From Bacteroidales bacterium (GTDB lineage Bacteria > Bacteroidota > Bacteroidia > Bacteroidales > Marinilabiliaceae), in assembly GCA_017960905.1 (NCBI GenBank), contig JAGCYH010000038.1, forward strand, positions 1-64,000: DNA of 64,000 nt, written 5' to 3'. The position numbers were made by a program, and so were the translations under genes. The notes under the pieces are model-generated. The model ran no database searches, was not told the origin of the DNA, and saw only the letters and a program-made list of their open reading frames with translations. Positions 26,532 through 35,048 of this stretch are shown in pieces; the stretch's first letter is position 1, and each line of letters begins with the position of its first letter.

Positions 26532-28802
26532 ATGGAAATACAAATAAAGGATAACAAAATATTTGCACCACTAAAGGACAAATGGCATGTATTAAAGCCA
26601 GAAGAAGAAGTGCGTCAGAAATATATCTGCCGATTAGTGAACAATTATGGGTTTGCAATTGAACAGATGACACAGGAACTACAAGTGAATAATTCTCAGC
26701 GTGGGCAAGGAATGGCGCGTGCTGATATTGTGGTTTGGAAGAATGCCGAAGACAAGCAGAACAGCAAAAGTCCTATTATCATTGTTGAATGCAAAGCTGA
26801 ATCTGTCACTATTCACGAAGAGGATTATTTTCAAGGCTACAATTACGCTTCTTGGGCTGGTGCGGACTTCTTTGTTACTACAAACTTGAAGGAAACAAGG
26901 ATTTTCAGAGTCGTAAAAGGCGAGATTCCAAAAAGATTAGAGGAAATCACAGATATTCCAAATGCCGCACAAGCAGACAATCAAAAGGAAATCGAAAAAC
27001 TCTTAAAGCAGACGAAAGCGTTTTCGCGCGATGAGTTTTCAAGGCTACTTTTCAAATGCCACAACATTATCCGAAATAATGACAAACTTTCTCCAGAAGC
27101 TGCATTTGATGAGATCAGCAAGATACTCTTTATAAAGATTCGTTACGAAAGAGAAAACGAAGAAGGGCAAATCTTTTCATACGATAGATTTGTTGAAAAT
27201 CGTAAGAATTACGACAAGTTGAACAAGGAAATGGGCGTAAGTGATGCAAAACCTTTTTATCAAAATTTGTTTGAGAGAACCAAGCAGCAGTTTGCTAATG
27301 ACCATTTGTTCGACGATAATGCAAAAATTGAGATTCGTGAAAACAGTTTTGAGCAAATAGTCAAAGAATTGGAAATATACAACCTTTCCACTACTTCTGA
27401 CGATGTGAAAGGTATCGCTTTCGAACAATTTCTTGGTAAGACATTCCGCGGTGAACTTGGACAATTTTTCACGCCCCGCACCATTGTAGATTTTATGGTT
27501 TCTGTACTTGACCCGCAGGAAGGGGAATACATTTGTGACCCCTGTTGTGGAAGTGGCGGTTTCCTGATTCGCGCATTTGAATATGTTCGCGAGAGCATTG
27601 AAAAAGATATTGAAAGACAGAAGGATTCTATTAAACAGAAATATTTTGATGACGAATACGAATCACTTTCTGACGAAGATAAAGCCAATGTTGATGTGAC
27701 GGTAAACACTGCCTTCGACAGGTTGAATGCAGAACTTGACATCAATAATGCCAAGGGACGGTTGCGTTCTCTTTCTTTTGATTGCATATATGGCACCGAT
27801 GCCAATCCGCGTATGGCTCGGACGAGTAAAATGAATATGATTATGCACGGTGACGGTCACGGCGGAGTTCACCACCACGATGGATTGCTGAATGTGAACG
27901 GAATATTTGAAAATCGTTTTGATGTTATCTTGACTAATCCGCCGTTCGGTGCGAGAGTGGAAAAAGATTTGAAGATTTCCGACGCAGATAAATTCACAGA
28001 CGAAGCCAAGATTGCTGAGTATGTGAAGCGGTATGGTGATGCATACAAAGACGCATTGAAGCAGGTGAATGACAATGTAGGCAAGTCGTTGTTGAGCCTT
28101 TATAAGATTGACAACGGATTGACCGAAGTGCTTTTCATTGAGCGATGCTTAAATTTGTTGAAACCAGGAGGCAGAATGGGTATCGTTTTGCCAGAAGGTG
28201 TTTTGAACAATAGCAATTTGCAGAAAGTGCGAGAGTTTGTGGAAAGCAAAGCGAAAATATTGCTGATTGTTTCTATTCCGCAAGATGTATTTATGGCATC
28301 GGGAGCTACGGTAAAGCCAAGTTTGTTGTTTTTCAAGAAGTTCAATGAGGAGGAAGCAAGACAATATGCCGAAATAAAACAACAGGCGACAACAGAAGTC
28401 GATGCTGTTTACGAAGAAGAATTGAGCCAAATAGAAGAGAAATTGTCAAAACGCGGGAAAGAGGCTCTGCCAAAAGAAGAAAAAAAGGCTTTGAATGCAC
28501 GCAAGAAGCAGATTGAAGAGCTGAAACAATCTGAAATAAAGGCAAAAATAAAGGAGCAATTCGATTATGAGATTCCTATTGCCGAGGTGCAGAAAGCAGG
28601 TATCAGCACCACAGGGGCAAAAATAGAAAACGAACTCGAACCTTTGGCAAGGGAATTCACACCTTACAGAAAAGAGATGAAACTGTGGGAAGTTCCCGTG
28701 AAAGAGACCAAATATGATTTTGGCGACAACGGTGGAATGTATCGCATTCGGATTGCAGACAACATTGTTTCAGAACCCGAAGTGTTTTACGGACTTAAAT
28801 AG
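26532..28802 (+). CDS. Fused restriction nuclease-N6-adenine methyltransferase (HsdR N-terminal plus HsdM)
   Basis: 756-aa bifunctional restriction-modification protein. Residues 1-130 form a type I HsdR-like PD-(D/E)xK nuclease domain: D65 (ADIVVW), E86-C-K88 (ExK) and a QxxxY motif at Q101-Y105. Residues about 165-600 form an HsdM-like N6-adenine methyltransferase, with GQFFTP before motif I DPCCGSGG (336-343) and catalytic NPPF (469-472). A charged coiled coil (about 610-690) follows. No helicase motor is present. With a separate specificity subunit downstream, the layout resembles BcgI-like type IIB enzymes rather than classical type I. The region is visibly more A/T-rich than its neighbours, suggesting transfer. 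Confidence 0.9.
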   Translation: MEIQIKDNKIFAPLKDKWHVLKPEEEVRQKYICRLVNNYGFAIEQMTQELQVNNSQRGQGMARADIVVWKNAEDKQNSKSPIIIVECKAESVTIHEEDYFQGYNYASWAGADFFVTTNLKETRIFRVVKGEIPKRLEEITDIPNAAQADNQKEIEKLLKQTKAFSRDEFSRLLFKCHNIIRNNDKLSPEAAFDEISKILFIKIRYERENEEGQIFSYDRFVENRKNYDKLNKEMGVSDAKPFYQNLFERTKQQFANDHLFDDNAKIEIRENSFEQIVKELEIYNLSTTSDDVKGIAFEQFLGKTFRGELGQFFTPRTIVDFMVSVLDPQEGEYICDPCCGSGGFLIRAFEYVRESIEKDIERQKDSIKQKYFDDEYESLSDEDKANVDVTVNTAFDRLNAELDINNAKGRLRSLSFDCIYGTDANPRMARTSKMNMIMHGDGHGGVHHHDGLLNVNGIFENRFDVILTNPPFGARVEKDLKISDADKFTDEAKIAEYVKRYGDAYKDALKQVNDNVGKSLLSLYKIDNGLTEVLFIERCLNLLKPGGRMGIVLPEGVLNNSNLQKVREFVESKAKILLIVSIPQDVFMASGATVKPSLLFFKKFNEEEARQYAEIKQQATTEVDAVYEEELSQIEEKLSKRGKEALPKEEKKALNARKKQIEELKQSEIKAKIKEQFDYEIPIAEVQKAGISTTGAKIENELEPLAREFTPYRKEMKLWEVPVKETKYDFGDNGGMYRIRIADNIVSEPEVFYGLK

Positions 28803-28811
28803 TAATTCGTT

Positions 28812-30284
28812 ATGCAAAAAAACGTTTATACATATTTGAAGTTCGTAAGATACAGGGAGCTTGAAAATTGGAGCGTCAGCCACATATTGGGAATGAATAT
28901 GGGGTTCAACGAAATGTATCCGATGATTTCTATAGGAAATGTTATCGAGCGAAGTGTAAATGCTATCAATATTGAAGATGACATTCCTTATAAACAAATC
29001 ACTCTAAAAACCAATGGCGGCGGTGCCGTGTTGCGAGATGTAAAGCAAGGTAAGCGTATCGGAACGAAAAAACAATTTGTGGTATCCGCAGGACAGTTTA
29101 TAATGTCTAAAATAGACGCTCGGAATGGGGCGTTTGGTGTTGTTGGAACGGATTTGGATGGTGCTGTGGTTACTGCTGATTTTCCTGTTTTTGATGTCGT
29201 CAAAGACAAGGTAACACCAGAATATTTAGCCCTTATATCTTCAACTGCACCATTTGTCAGATTTGCGCAAAGTTGTAGCAGAGGAACAACCAATCGGCAA
29301 AGAATAGACGTTGGTTTATTCTTATCTCAGAAGATTCCTTTGCCAACCATTGCTGAGCAACGTTCATTAGTGTCGGCATACAATAATAAGATTAGTCAAT
29401 CGGAAGCACTTGAAAAACAAGCCGCACAAGTGGAGCAAGAAATTGAAAACTACTTGTTGTCAGAGTTGGGCATTAAGCCAAAAGGTTATACACAAGCGGA
29501 GCCAACTGCAACCGTAGCAAGTGAGCCGCAAGTTGAATATGTCGTAAGCAATCGGCAATTGGAAGATAGGGCAGACACATACCATTGGGGCGATGAGATA
29601 AAAAAAGAATACAAATATCTGAAGTTTGTGAGATTCAGGGATGTGATAGAATGGGGGTATGATAGAATGGTTGGGGGCAATAATAAACTTCTATATTCTA
29701 CTATTTACCCCAACTATAAATTAGGCCAATTGTTGGATATAAATCCAACGACATCATTCTCTAATCTTGATGGCAGTGATGAAATATCATTTATACCGAT
29801 GGAGTGCATTTCGGACAAATATGGAGAATGGAAGGAAAAACGTATTTGTAAAGTGAGTTTATCAAAGGGCTATACCAAGTTTTCAGATGGTGACTTAATT
29901 TGGGCGAGAATAACACCGTGTATGCAAAATGGGAAGTCTGCTATTGTTTATGGTTTGGAAAATGGATATGGGTGCGGTTCAACAGAGTTCCACGTTATAA
30001 GAAATCATAATGAGAATTTGAATTTACGCTATATACATTTGCTTTTAAGATTGCCCGCAGTGTTAAGAGATGCAATGAAATCCTTTACGGGCTCAGCAGG
30101 GCAACAACGTGTTCCAAAATCATATTTAGAGCAATTGTCTGTGCCTGTGCCTTCATTAAACATTCAAAGCACAATCGTTGAACATATCAACAAGCAAAAA
30201 GAGCAAATCAAGCAATTGAGGCTACAAGCAGAGAACTTGAGAAAAGAAGCATTAGTAGAATTTGAAAAGGAGATATTTGAATAG
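28812..30284 (+). CDS. Restriction-modification specificity subunit (HsdS-like)
   Basis: 490-aa DNA-recognition subunit that guides the fused nuclease-methyltransferase. Two target-recognition domains are each introduced by a related segment: YTYLKFVRYRELENWS at residues 6-21 and YKYLKFVRFRDVIEWG near residue 265. Each half ends in a coiled coil (residues about 190-220, EALEKQAAQVEQEIENYLLSE, and about 455-485). The first half carries the motif PLPTIAEQRSLV and the second VPSLNIQSTIV, the usual HsdS end-of-TRD sequence. Two intact TRDs predict a bipartite target. It follows the methyltransferase gene after 9 bases. Confidence 0.92.
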   Translation: MQKNVYTYLKFVRYRELENWSVSHILGMNMGFNEMYPMISIGNVIERSVNAINIEDDIPYKQITLKTNGGGAVLRDVKQGKRIGTKKQFVVSAGQFIMSKIDARNGAFGVVGTDLDGAVVTADFPVFDVVKDKVTPEYLALISSTAPFVRFAQSCSRGTTNRQRIDVGLFLSQKIPLPTIAEQRSLVSAYNNKISQSEALEKQAAQVEQEIENYLLSELGIKPKGYTQAEPTATVASEPQVEYVVSNRQLEDRADTYHWGDEIKKEYKYLKFVRFRDVIEWGYDRMVGGNNKLLYSTIYPNYKLGQLLDINPTTSFSNLDGSDEISFIPMECISDKYGEWKEKRICKVSLSKGYTKFSDGDLIWARITPCMQNGKSAIVYGLENGYGCGSTEFHVIRNHNENLNLRYIHLLLRLPAVLRDAMKSFTGSAGQQRVPKSYLEQLSVPVPSLNIQSTIVEHINKQKEQIKQLRLQAENLRKEALVEFEKEIFE

Positions 30285-30286
30285 AT

Positions 30287-31987
30287 ATGAGATTAAAGTC
30301 TTTATATATTAAGGATTATAAAAATATCCAAGACCAAACATTTGACTTTGCCGGCAACAGCGGATATATAACTCTTATTGGCCTAAATGGCTCAGGTAAA
30401 AGTAATTTGCTTGAGGCAATTAGTCTAATATTTGATGACTTGTATGAAATACCGCATTTAGAACAAGTCAATGGGTATAGAATTACATATAAAATAGGCG
30501 ACCAGGAGTATACATATACAACACTTAATGAACAGAATAATATCATCCCGCTTGCAAAGGAAAAAAGGACTTGCCCCTCTTCGGTAATTGCATGTTATAG
30601 TGGCGAAGATTTAAGATTATGGAACATGGCATATATGCCATATTACATGGGATTCTTTTCGGCTGCACTTCACGGCAAGGATTATGTCCCTAAAACAATG
30701 TATGTAAACAAGTATTGTTGGAAAATAGCATTGATTTCTTTGTTGTTTTCTTTAAATCGAGAGGTACAACAATTTGTAAAAGACGTGCTTCACATTGATG
30801 TGGCCAATGTTACAGTTCAATTCACATATAAAGAGATTGATAACCCACAACCTCATGATGCCTATAATTGGTTAGAAAGAATAAAACTACAATACGGAAC
30901 AAATGATATTCCAATTGAAAATCTACGAGATTTTGGATTAGAAAATACACTACATACAGATTTAACGGAAGACGAATTGGTATTCTTCTATTTATATTTT
31001 CTTTCTATGCCGGCAAAAAGTTCCAGACAACCAGTAGACAAATTAATTACAAATATCAATATTAAACTAGGGACTTTCGAATTTGACTCATTGAGTGAAG
31101 GTGAGAAGAAAATGATATTAATAGCATGTGTTACTCATATTCTTGGTGATGAAAACTCTCTTGTATTACTAGATGAGCCAGATGCACATGTGCATATCGA
31201 ATATAAAAAGAAAATGTTTGATGCTATTACGTCATTTAATGGTCAGACGGTTTTCACAACTCATTCTCCAGTTTTGGCTAATCAAATTCAAAAAGGCAAT
31301 AAGAATAATTTAGTTTTATTAAAAGATGGTCAAAGAATTGACACAGATCCTATTAATAAACTAGAAGCAATTTCTGGAGAAGATATTGATTTCATTAGCA
31401 GTTCAGTTGTCGTTGGATCAAAATTTGTTCTTGTTGTGGAAGGTATCTCTGATGTTAGATGCTTGACAAAAGCCATTGAGGTATGGTCAAGAAAAGATGC
31501 TAAATATAAAAAGCTGGAGTCCATCAAACTTTTATCTGCAGGTGGAAGTGGTGATGTCAAAGAGATATTTACAGACGTTCTTCTTTCTCAGATAGATTAT
31601 ATAGAAAAAATAGTCTTTCTGTTTGATAAAGATGGTGCCGGGGAAAAAGGTCATAAAAAGATTGAAGAATTGAAAAAGGAAGAAAAGTATAGGCAGTATG
31701 CCCCCAAAGTAACAACCGTTTATTATAATGAAGATACTAAACAGAACTTCGAATTAGAGGATCTGTTTCCCAAAGAGGTGTATAAGCATATTGTGGATAA
31801 TCTTCATAAGCTTGAAACATATAGAGAATTTAAGAATCGCGATAAAGCAACAGCATCGGAAATTAAAGAACATATAAAAGAAAAAGCTACTAATTTTAAA
31901 GATGAATGGTTTGATGATTTCAAATTTGTATTAAACAAACTGCTTGTTGCTTTTTATGGGCAAAACAGTAACAACATATCTGATTGA
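30287..31987 (+). CDS. OLD-type ATPase-TOPRIM nuclease
   Basis: 566-aa protein of the overcoming-lysogenization-defect type. The ABC/SMC-like ATPase has Walker A GLNGSGKS (32-39), signature LSEGE (269-273), Walker B LVLLDEPDAH (292-301) and the H-loop TTHSP (324-328). A C-terminal TOPRIM domain has the glutamate E385 in VVEGISD, D447 and D449 in FLFDKDGAG, and a later acidic FELEDLF (488-494). Known relatives (phage P2 Old, GajA of Gabija) are nucleases in phage defence. It starts 2 bases after the specificity subunit, so it is co-translated with the restriction genes. No UvrD-like GajB gene is present. Confidence 0.85.
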   Translation: MRLKSLYIKDYKNIQDQTFDFAGNSGYITLIGLNGSGKSNLLEAISLIFDDLYEIPHLEQVNGYRITYKIGDQEYTYTTLNEQNNIIPLAKEKRTCPSSVIACYSGEDLRLWNMAYMPYYMGFFSAALHGKDYVPKTMYVNKYCWKIALISLLFSLNREVQQFVKDVLHIDVANVTVQFTYKEIDNPQPHDAYNWLERIKLQYGTNDIPIENLRDFGLENTLHTDLTEDELVFFYLYFLSMPAKSSRQPVDKLITNINIKLGTFEFDSLSEGEKKMILIACVTHILGDENSLVLLDEPDAHVHIEYKKKMFDAITSFNGQTVFTTHSPVLANQIQKGNKNNLVLLKDGQRIDTDPINKLEAISGEDIDFISSSVVVGSKFVLVVEGISDVRCLTKAIEVWSRKDAKYKKLESIKLLSAGGSGDVKEIFTDVLLSQIDYIEKIVFLFDKDGAGEKGHKKIEELKKEEKYRQYAPKVTTVYYNEDTKQNFELEDLFPKEVYKHIVDNLHKLETYREFKNRDKATASEIKEHIKEKATNFKDEWFDDFKFVLNKLLVAFYGQNSNNISD

Positions 31988-32093
31988 CGGTGATCCGCAA
32001 GGGTCTCAATACGTTTTCATCAGCAATACGATTTGCAAGATGTACGTAATCAGCCGTTCGAATCTATCGATTCTGAACGAGCGAAAGAAGTAA
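31956..32093 (+). pseudogene. Truncated GIY-YIG nuclease-family gene, N-terminal stub
   Basis: A 45-codon frame reading MGKTVTTYLIDGDPQGSQYV and continuing FISNTICKMYVISRSNLSILNERKK matches, from memory, the N-terminus of Bacteroidota GIY-YIG nuclease-family proteins found next to restriction genes. Those are about 160-290 residues and continue with the GIY-YIG catalytic segment; here it stops at TAA before any of it. The stub overlaps the last 32 bases of the ATPase gene in another frame. It is most simply a remnant left by deletion or recombination at the island's right edge. Confidence 0.6.
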
Positions 32094-32131
32094 TTAAGCT
32101 AGTTCTGTAAATTCCTTATTTATAGGTTGAT

Positions 32132-32175
32132 ATAGATTTAGCGACATTGCCGCTAAATCTATGTTTGTTTTTTTG
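32132..32175 (+). terminator. Terminator of the restriction island operon
   Basis: A perfect 12-bp stem (32132-32143 with 32151-32162) around a 7-base loop is followed by a T-rich tract (GTTTGTTTTTTTG). It lies about 145 bases after the ATPase stop, beyond the GIY-YIG stub. The rest of the gap to 32260 shows no gene. Confidence 0.8.
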
Positions 32176-32260
32176 TTAGTGAGAATACAAGTTTTACGCT
32201 TATGGAGTATCTTGCTATATAATTAGCGTTAAAACACTAATTTATAGCATATTGGCAAAA

Positions 32261-32284
32261 GAGGTTGGTGTGCCCCGCAACCTC
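32261..32284 (-). terminator. Terminator of the response-regulator gene
   Basis: GAGGTTG at 32261-32267 pairs with CAACCTC at 32278-32284 around a 10-base loop. On the minus strand four T follow. It overlaps the stop codon of the leftward response-regulator gene. Confidence 0.5.
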
Positions 32285-32936
32285 ACAAATCAATAAGATT
32301 GTTTCTGATTCCGAATTTGAGCATGTCGACGGTGGTTTTCAGGTTCAGCTTCTGCATGATGTGGTTTTTGTGCGACTCGACGGTGCGCACGCTGAGGAAC
32401 AGCTCGTCGGCTATCTCCTTGTTGCTCTTGTTGTTACCCCACAGTTTCAGAATCTCAATCTGGCGTGTGCTGAGCAGTTCTATTCCCGGCGCGGTGTTCG
32501 GCTTGTCCGACAGAACTCCGTTGATGTATTTGCCCAGAAGCAGGTGCGCTATCGATTTGCTGAAGAAGTCGTAGCCGTTGCGCAGAGTGTATATGGCTTC
32601 GAAGAACTCGTTTTTGGCGGCGTCGCCGGCAATAAACCCTTTGGCACCGGCTTTTATCGATTTCACCACGATGGTCTCGTTGTCGGAGTGCGACATCACG
32701 AGCACACGCACGCGCTCAAAGCGCTGCGTGATTTGCTTTATCAGCGTAAACGCGTCGTTGTCGTATTCTTGTATGTCGAAAAGGACAATGTTGATGCCGT
32801 CAATTTTTATCTTGTCGATGATAGTCATAGCGTCTTGATTGAGCTCAATGACGCTATAATCAACATTTTGCGCGAGCAACGCCGCAAGTGCGGTGCGCAT
32901 TATGGAGTGCTTGTCGTAGATGCCTATGGTTATCAT
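32283..32936 (-). CDS. LuxR/NarL-type response regulator
   Basis: 217-aa protein with an N-terminal receiver domain (residues 1-120) and a C-terminal LuxR helix-turn-helix (about 150-215: LLSTRQIEILKLWGNNKSNKEIADELFLSVRTVESHKNHIMQKL). The probable phosphoacceptor is D54 (VLFDIQEY). The upstream acidic pocket has only D8 (IYDKHS) where most receivers have two acids, and the conserved lysine is in KAGAKGFI. No histidine kinase gene is adjacent. It is divergent from guaA. Its target genes cannot be told from sequence. Confidence 0.9.
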   Translation of the reverse strand: MITIGIYDKHSIMRTALAALLAQNVDYSVIELNQDAMTIIDKIKIDGINIVLFDIQEYDNDAFTLIKQITQRFERVRVLVMSHSDNETIVVKSIKAGAKGFIAGDAAKNEFFEAIYTLRNGYDFFSKSIAHLLLGKYINGVLSDKPNTAPGIELLSTRQIEILKLWGNNKSNKEIADELFLSVRTVESHKNHIMQKLNLKTTVDMLKFGIRNNLIDL

Positions 32937-33059
32937 ATTCTGTACTTTCGGCGTAAAAATAATTATTTTTTTCGTTCTCGAAAATGTTTTTTGTTTTTAT
33001 TAACAAAACAAAATGCTCTAAGCGCCGGCATCGTTAGGGCGTAGATATCTATTATTTTG

Positions 33060-33067
33060 TATCTTTG
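33060..33067 (+). promoter_or_regulatory. -7 element of the guaA promoter
   Basis: TATCTTTG fits TAnnTTTG exactly and lies 20 bases before the guaA start chosen here. A weak TTAG lies 22 bases upstream. Because the element overlaps an upstream in-frame ATG (33057), translation must begin at the later ATG. Confidence 0.6.
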
Positions 33068-33086
33068 CAGTCGTAAAAAGTTTAAT

Positions 33087-34886
33087 ATGCAGCAAGATAA
33101 AATAATTGTGCTCGACTTTGGTGGGCAGTATGCCCACCTTATTGCCAACAGAGTGCGCCGTCTGGGCGTTTTCACCGAAATATTTCCGCCGACGGCACCC
33201 GTCGAAGATTTCAAAGATGCCAAAGGCATCATATACAGCGGAGGTCCGGCAAGCGTGTATGCCGCCGATGCCCCCGACTATAACCCCGAAATACTCAGCA
33301 TTCCGGTGCCGAAACTGGGAATCTGCTACGGCCATCAGCTTATTGCCACGCAGTTGGGTGGGGCAGTGCGCCCGGGCAAAGTGAAAGAATACGGCATCGC
33401 CGACCTTACGGTCGGCGACGCTAATCATCCGTTGCTCAAAGACATACCGGCCTCGTCGCCCATGTGGATGAGCCACGGCGATATGGTTGAGCGCCTGCCC
33501 GAAGGGTACCGCGTCATAGCATCGACGAAGGACTGTCCCATTGCCGCTGTGGCTCTCGACGAGAAACAGATTTACGGTATTCAGTTCCACCCCGAAGTGA
33601 CTCATAGTCAGTATGGTATGAAATTGCTCGACAATTTCATAAGCATCTGCGGTTGCAACCGCACGTGGAACATGAAGAGCTTCATGCCGCTCATCACTGA
33701 GCGCATCCGTCGCGAAGTGGGCAACCGCAAGGTGTTCCTGCTCGTCTCGGGCGGTGTCGACAGTACGGTGGCTTTTGTGCTGCTCAATAAAGTGCTTGGT
33801 TCAGAGCGCGTTATGGGTCTGCATATCGACAATGGCATGATGCGACTCGACGAGTCGCAGAAGATTATCGAATTCCTCAAGGCCGAGGGCATGATGAATC
33901 TGCGCGTCGTCGACGCGACAGATGCTTTCCTCTCGAAACTTGCCGGCATCACCGCTCCAGAGGAAAAACGCAAACGCATAGGTGCTACATTCCTCGAGGT
34001 TAAAGACGTGGAAATGAAGAAGTTGAACCTCGATCCATCGGAATGGATGATAGCTCAAGGCACAATTTACCCCGATACCATCGAAAGCGGCGGCACGAAA
34101 AACGCCGACCTTATAAAGACTCACCACAACCGCGTCAAAGAGGTTATGGACCTTATGAAGCAGGGCTTGCTGCTCGAGCCGCTTGCCGACCTTTATAAAG
34201 ATGAGGTTCGTATGCTAGGCGAAGAGCTTGGCATTCCGCACAACCTTGTGTGGCGCCACCCGTTCCCTGGGCCGGGTCTCGGTGTGCGCCTGCTTTGCGC
34301 CACGGGCAAAGAATCGTTCGCCAAAGAATCTGATATAGAGGGACTTGCCGAATATCTGAAAGAAAACCGCATCGAAGGTTACGTGCTTCCGATCAAGAGC
34401 GTCGGCGTGCAGGGTGACGGCCGCACCTACGCGCAGCCGTTCCTTATCACAACGCCCGGCCTCTCTTGGAAGGAGTGCGAACGCTTGAGCACCGAGCTTG
34501 TCAACCGGTTCAAAGTTATCAACCGCGTTATCTGGCAGGTCGGCAGCGTAGCTGCCGACAAGCCGCAACTCGTTGAGCAGTACGCCACTCGCAACAACTT
34601 CGACACATTGCGCAAGTTCGACAACATCTGCACCGAATTTTTGCAAAGCAACGGTTTGTACGAGAAGATATGGCAGATGCCTGTCGTTCTGACGCCGCTT
34701 CGCGTTGCTCAGAAACCGTGCATCGTGATGCGCCCCGTGAACAGTACCGAGGCCATGACTGCCAATTTCGCACAAATCGACCAGCAGCTGCTCAGTGGTC
34801 TCTGGCAGCAGTTTAAGGCCGATGGCGCCGGCTCGCTCTGGTACGACGTAACCCACAAACCGCCCGGAACAATTGAATGGGAGTAA
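33087..34886 (+). CDS. guaA: GMP synthase (glutamine-hydrolysing)
   Basis: Converts XMP to GMP using ATP and glutamine ammonia. The start at MQQDKIIVLDFGGQY is chosen over an ATG 30 bases upstream, which lies in the promoter. The class I amidotransferase domain has C in GICYGHQLI and H-x-E in QFHPEVTHS. The ATP-pyrophosphatase P-loop is LVSGGVDSTVAF. The C-terminal part begins at WRHPFPGPGLGVRLL and ends in the conserved PPGTIEWE. At about 599 residues it is longer than the usual 510-530, with extra sequence in and before the dimerisation domain (KESFAKESDIEGLAEYLKEN). It appears monocistronic and is followed by a long hairpin. Confidence 0.95.
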   Translation: MQQDKIIVLDFGGQYAHLIANRVRRLGVFTEIFPPTAPVEDFKDAKGIIYSGGPASVYAADAPDYNPEILSIPVPKLGICYGHQLIATQLGGAVRPGKVKEYGIADLTVGDANHPLLKDIPASSPMWMSHGDMVERLPEGYRVIASTKDCPIAAVALDEKQIYGIQFHPEVTHSQYGMKLLDNFISICGCNRTWNMKSFMPLITERIRREVGNRKVFLLVSGGVDSTVAFVLLNKVLGSERVMGLHIDNGMMRLDESQKIIEFLKAEGMMNLRVVDATDAFLSKLAGITAPEEKRKRIGATFLEVKDVEMKKLNLDPSEWMIAQGTIYPDTIESGGTKNADLIKTHHNRVKEVMDLMKQGLLLEPLADLYKDEVRMLGEELGIPHNLVWRHPFPGPGLGVRLLCATGKESFAKESDIEGLAEYLKENRIEGYVLPIKSVGVQGDGRTYAQPFLITTPGLSWKECERLSTELVNRFKVINRVIWQVGSVAADKPQLVEQYATRNNFDTLRKFDNICTEFLQSNGLYEKIWQMPVVLTPLRVAQKPCIVMRPVNSTEAMTANFAQIDQQLLSGLWQQFKADGAGSLWYDVTHKPPGTIEWE

Positions 34887-34889
34887 AAC

Positions 34890-34930
34890 TATAGAAATGG
34901 ATTCCGGCTTTGCCGGAATCCATTTCTATA
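34890..34930. terminator. Long perfect hairpin after guaA
   Basis: A perfect 19-bp stem (34890-34908 with 34912-34930) and a TTT loop begins 4 bases after the guaA stop codon. No T-tract follows, so it may terminate weakly or act as a 3' stabilising structure. Confidence 0.65.
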
Positions 34931-34998
34931 TGCCCAAGTTAAAACGCTTATAATCAGTTTGGAACAAAGAGACGCTAAAAAAAATCAATTTTTTTTGC

Positions 34999-35028
34999 TT
35001 GACGTATGCGAAAAAAGCATTATTTTTA
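34999..35028 (+). promoter_or_regulatory. Promoter of the Fur-family gene
   Basis: TTG (34999-35001) and TATTTTTA (35021-35028) are 19 bases apart, one base off the full consensus. The predicted transcript start falls about 15 bases before the ATG at 35049. Earlier in-frame ATGs lie inside or upstream of the promoter. Confidence 0.6.
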
Positions 35029-35048
35029 TGCAGTCTATTTTAATCAAC

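Noticed and set aside
30287..31987. The ATPase-TOPRIM gene as GajA of a Gabija system
   Set aside because: No UvrD/PcrA-like GajB helicase gene follows; the neighbours are restriction genes and a GIY-YIG stub.
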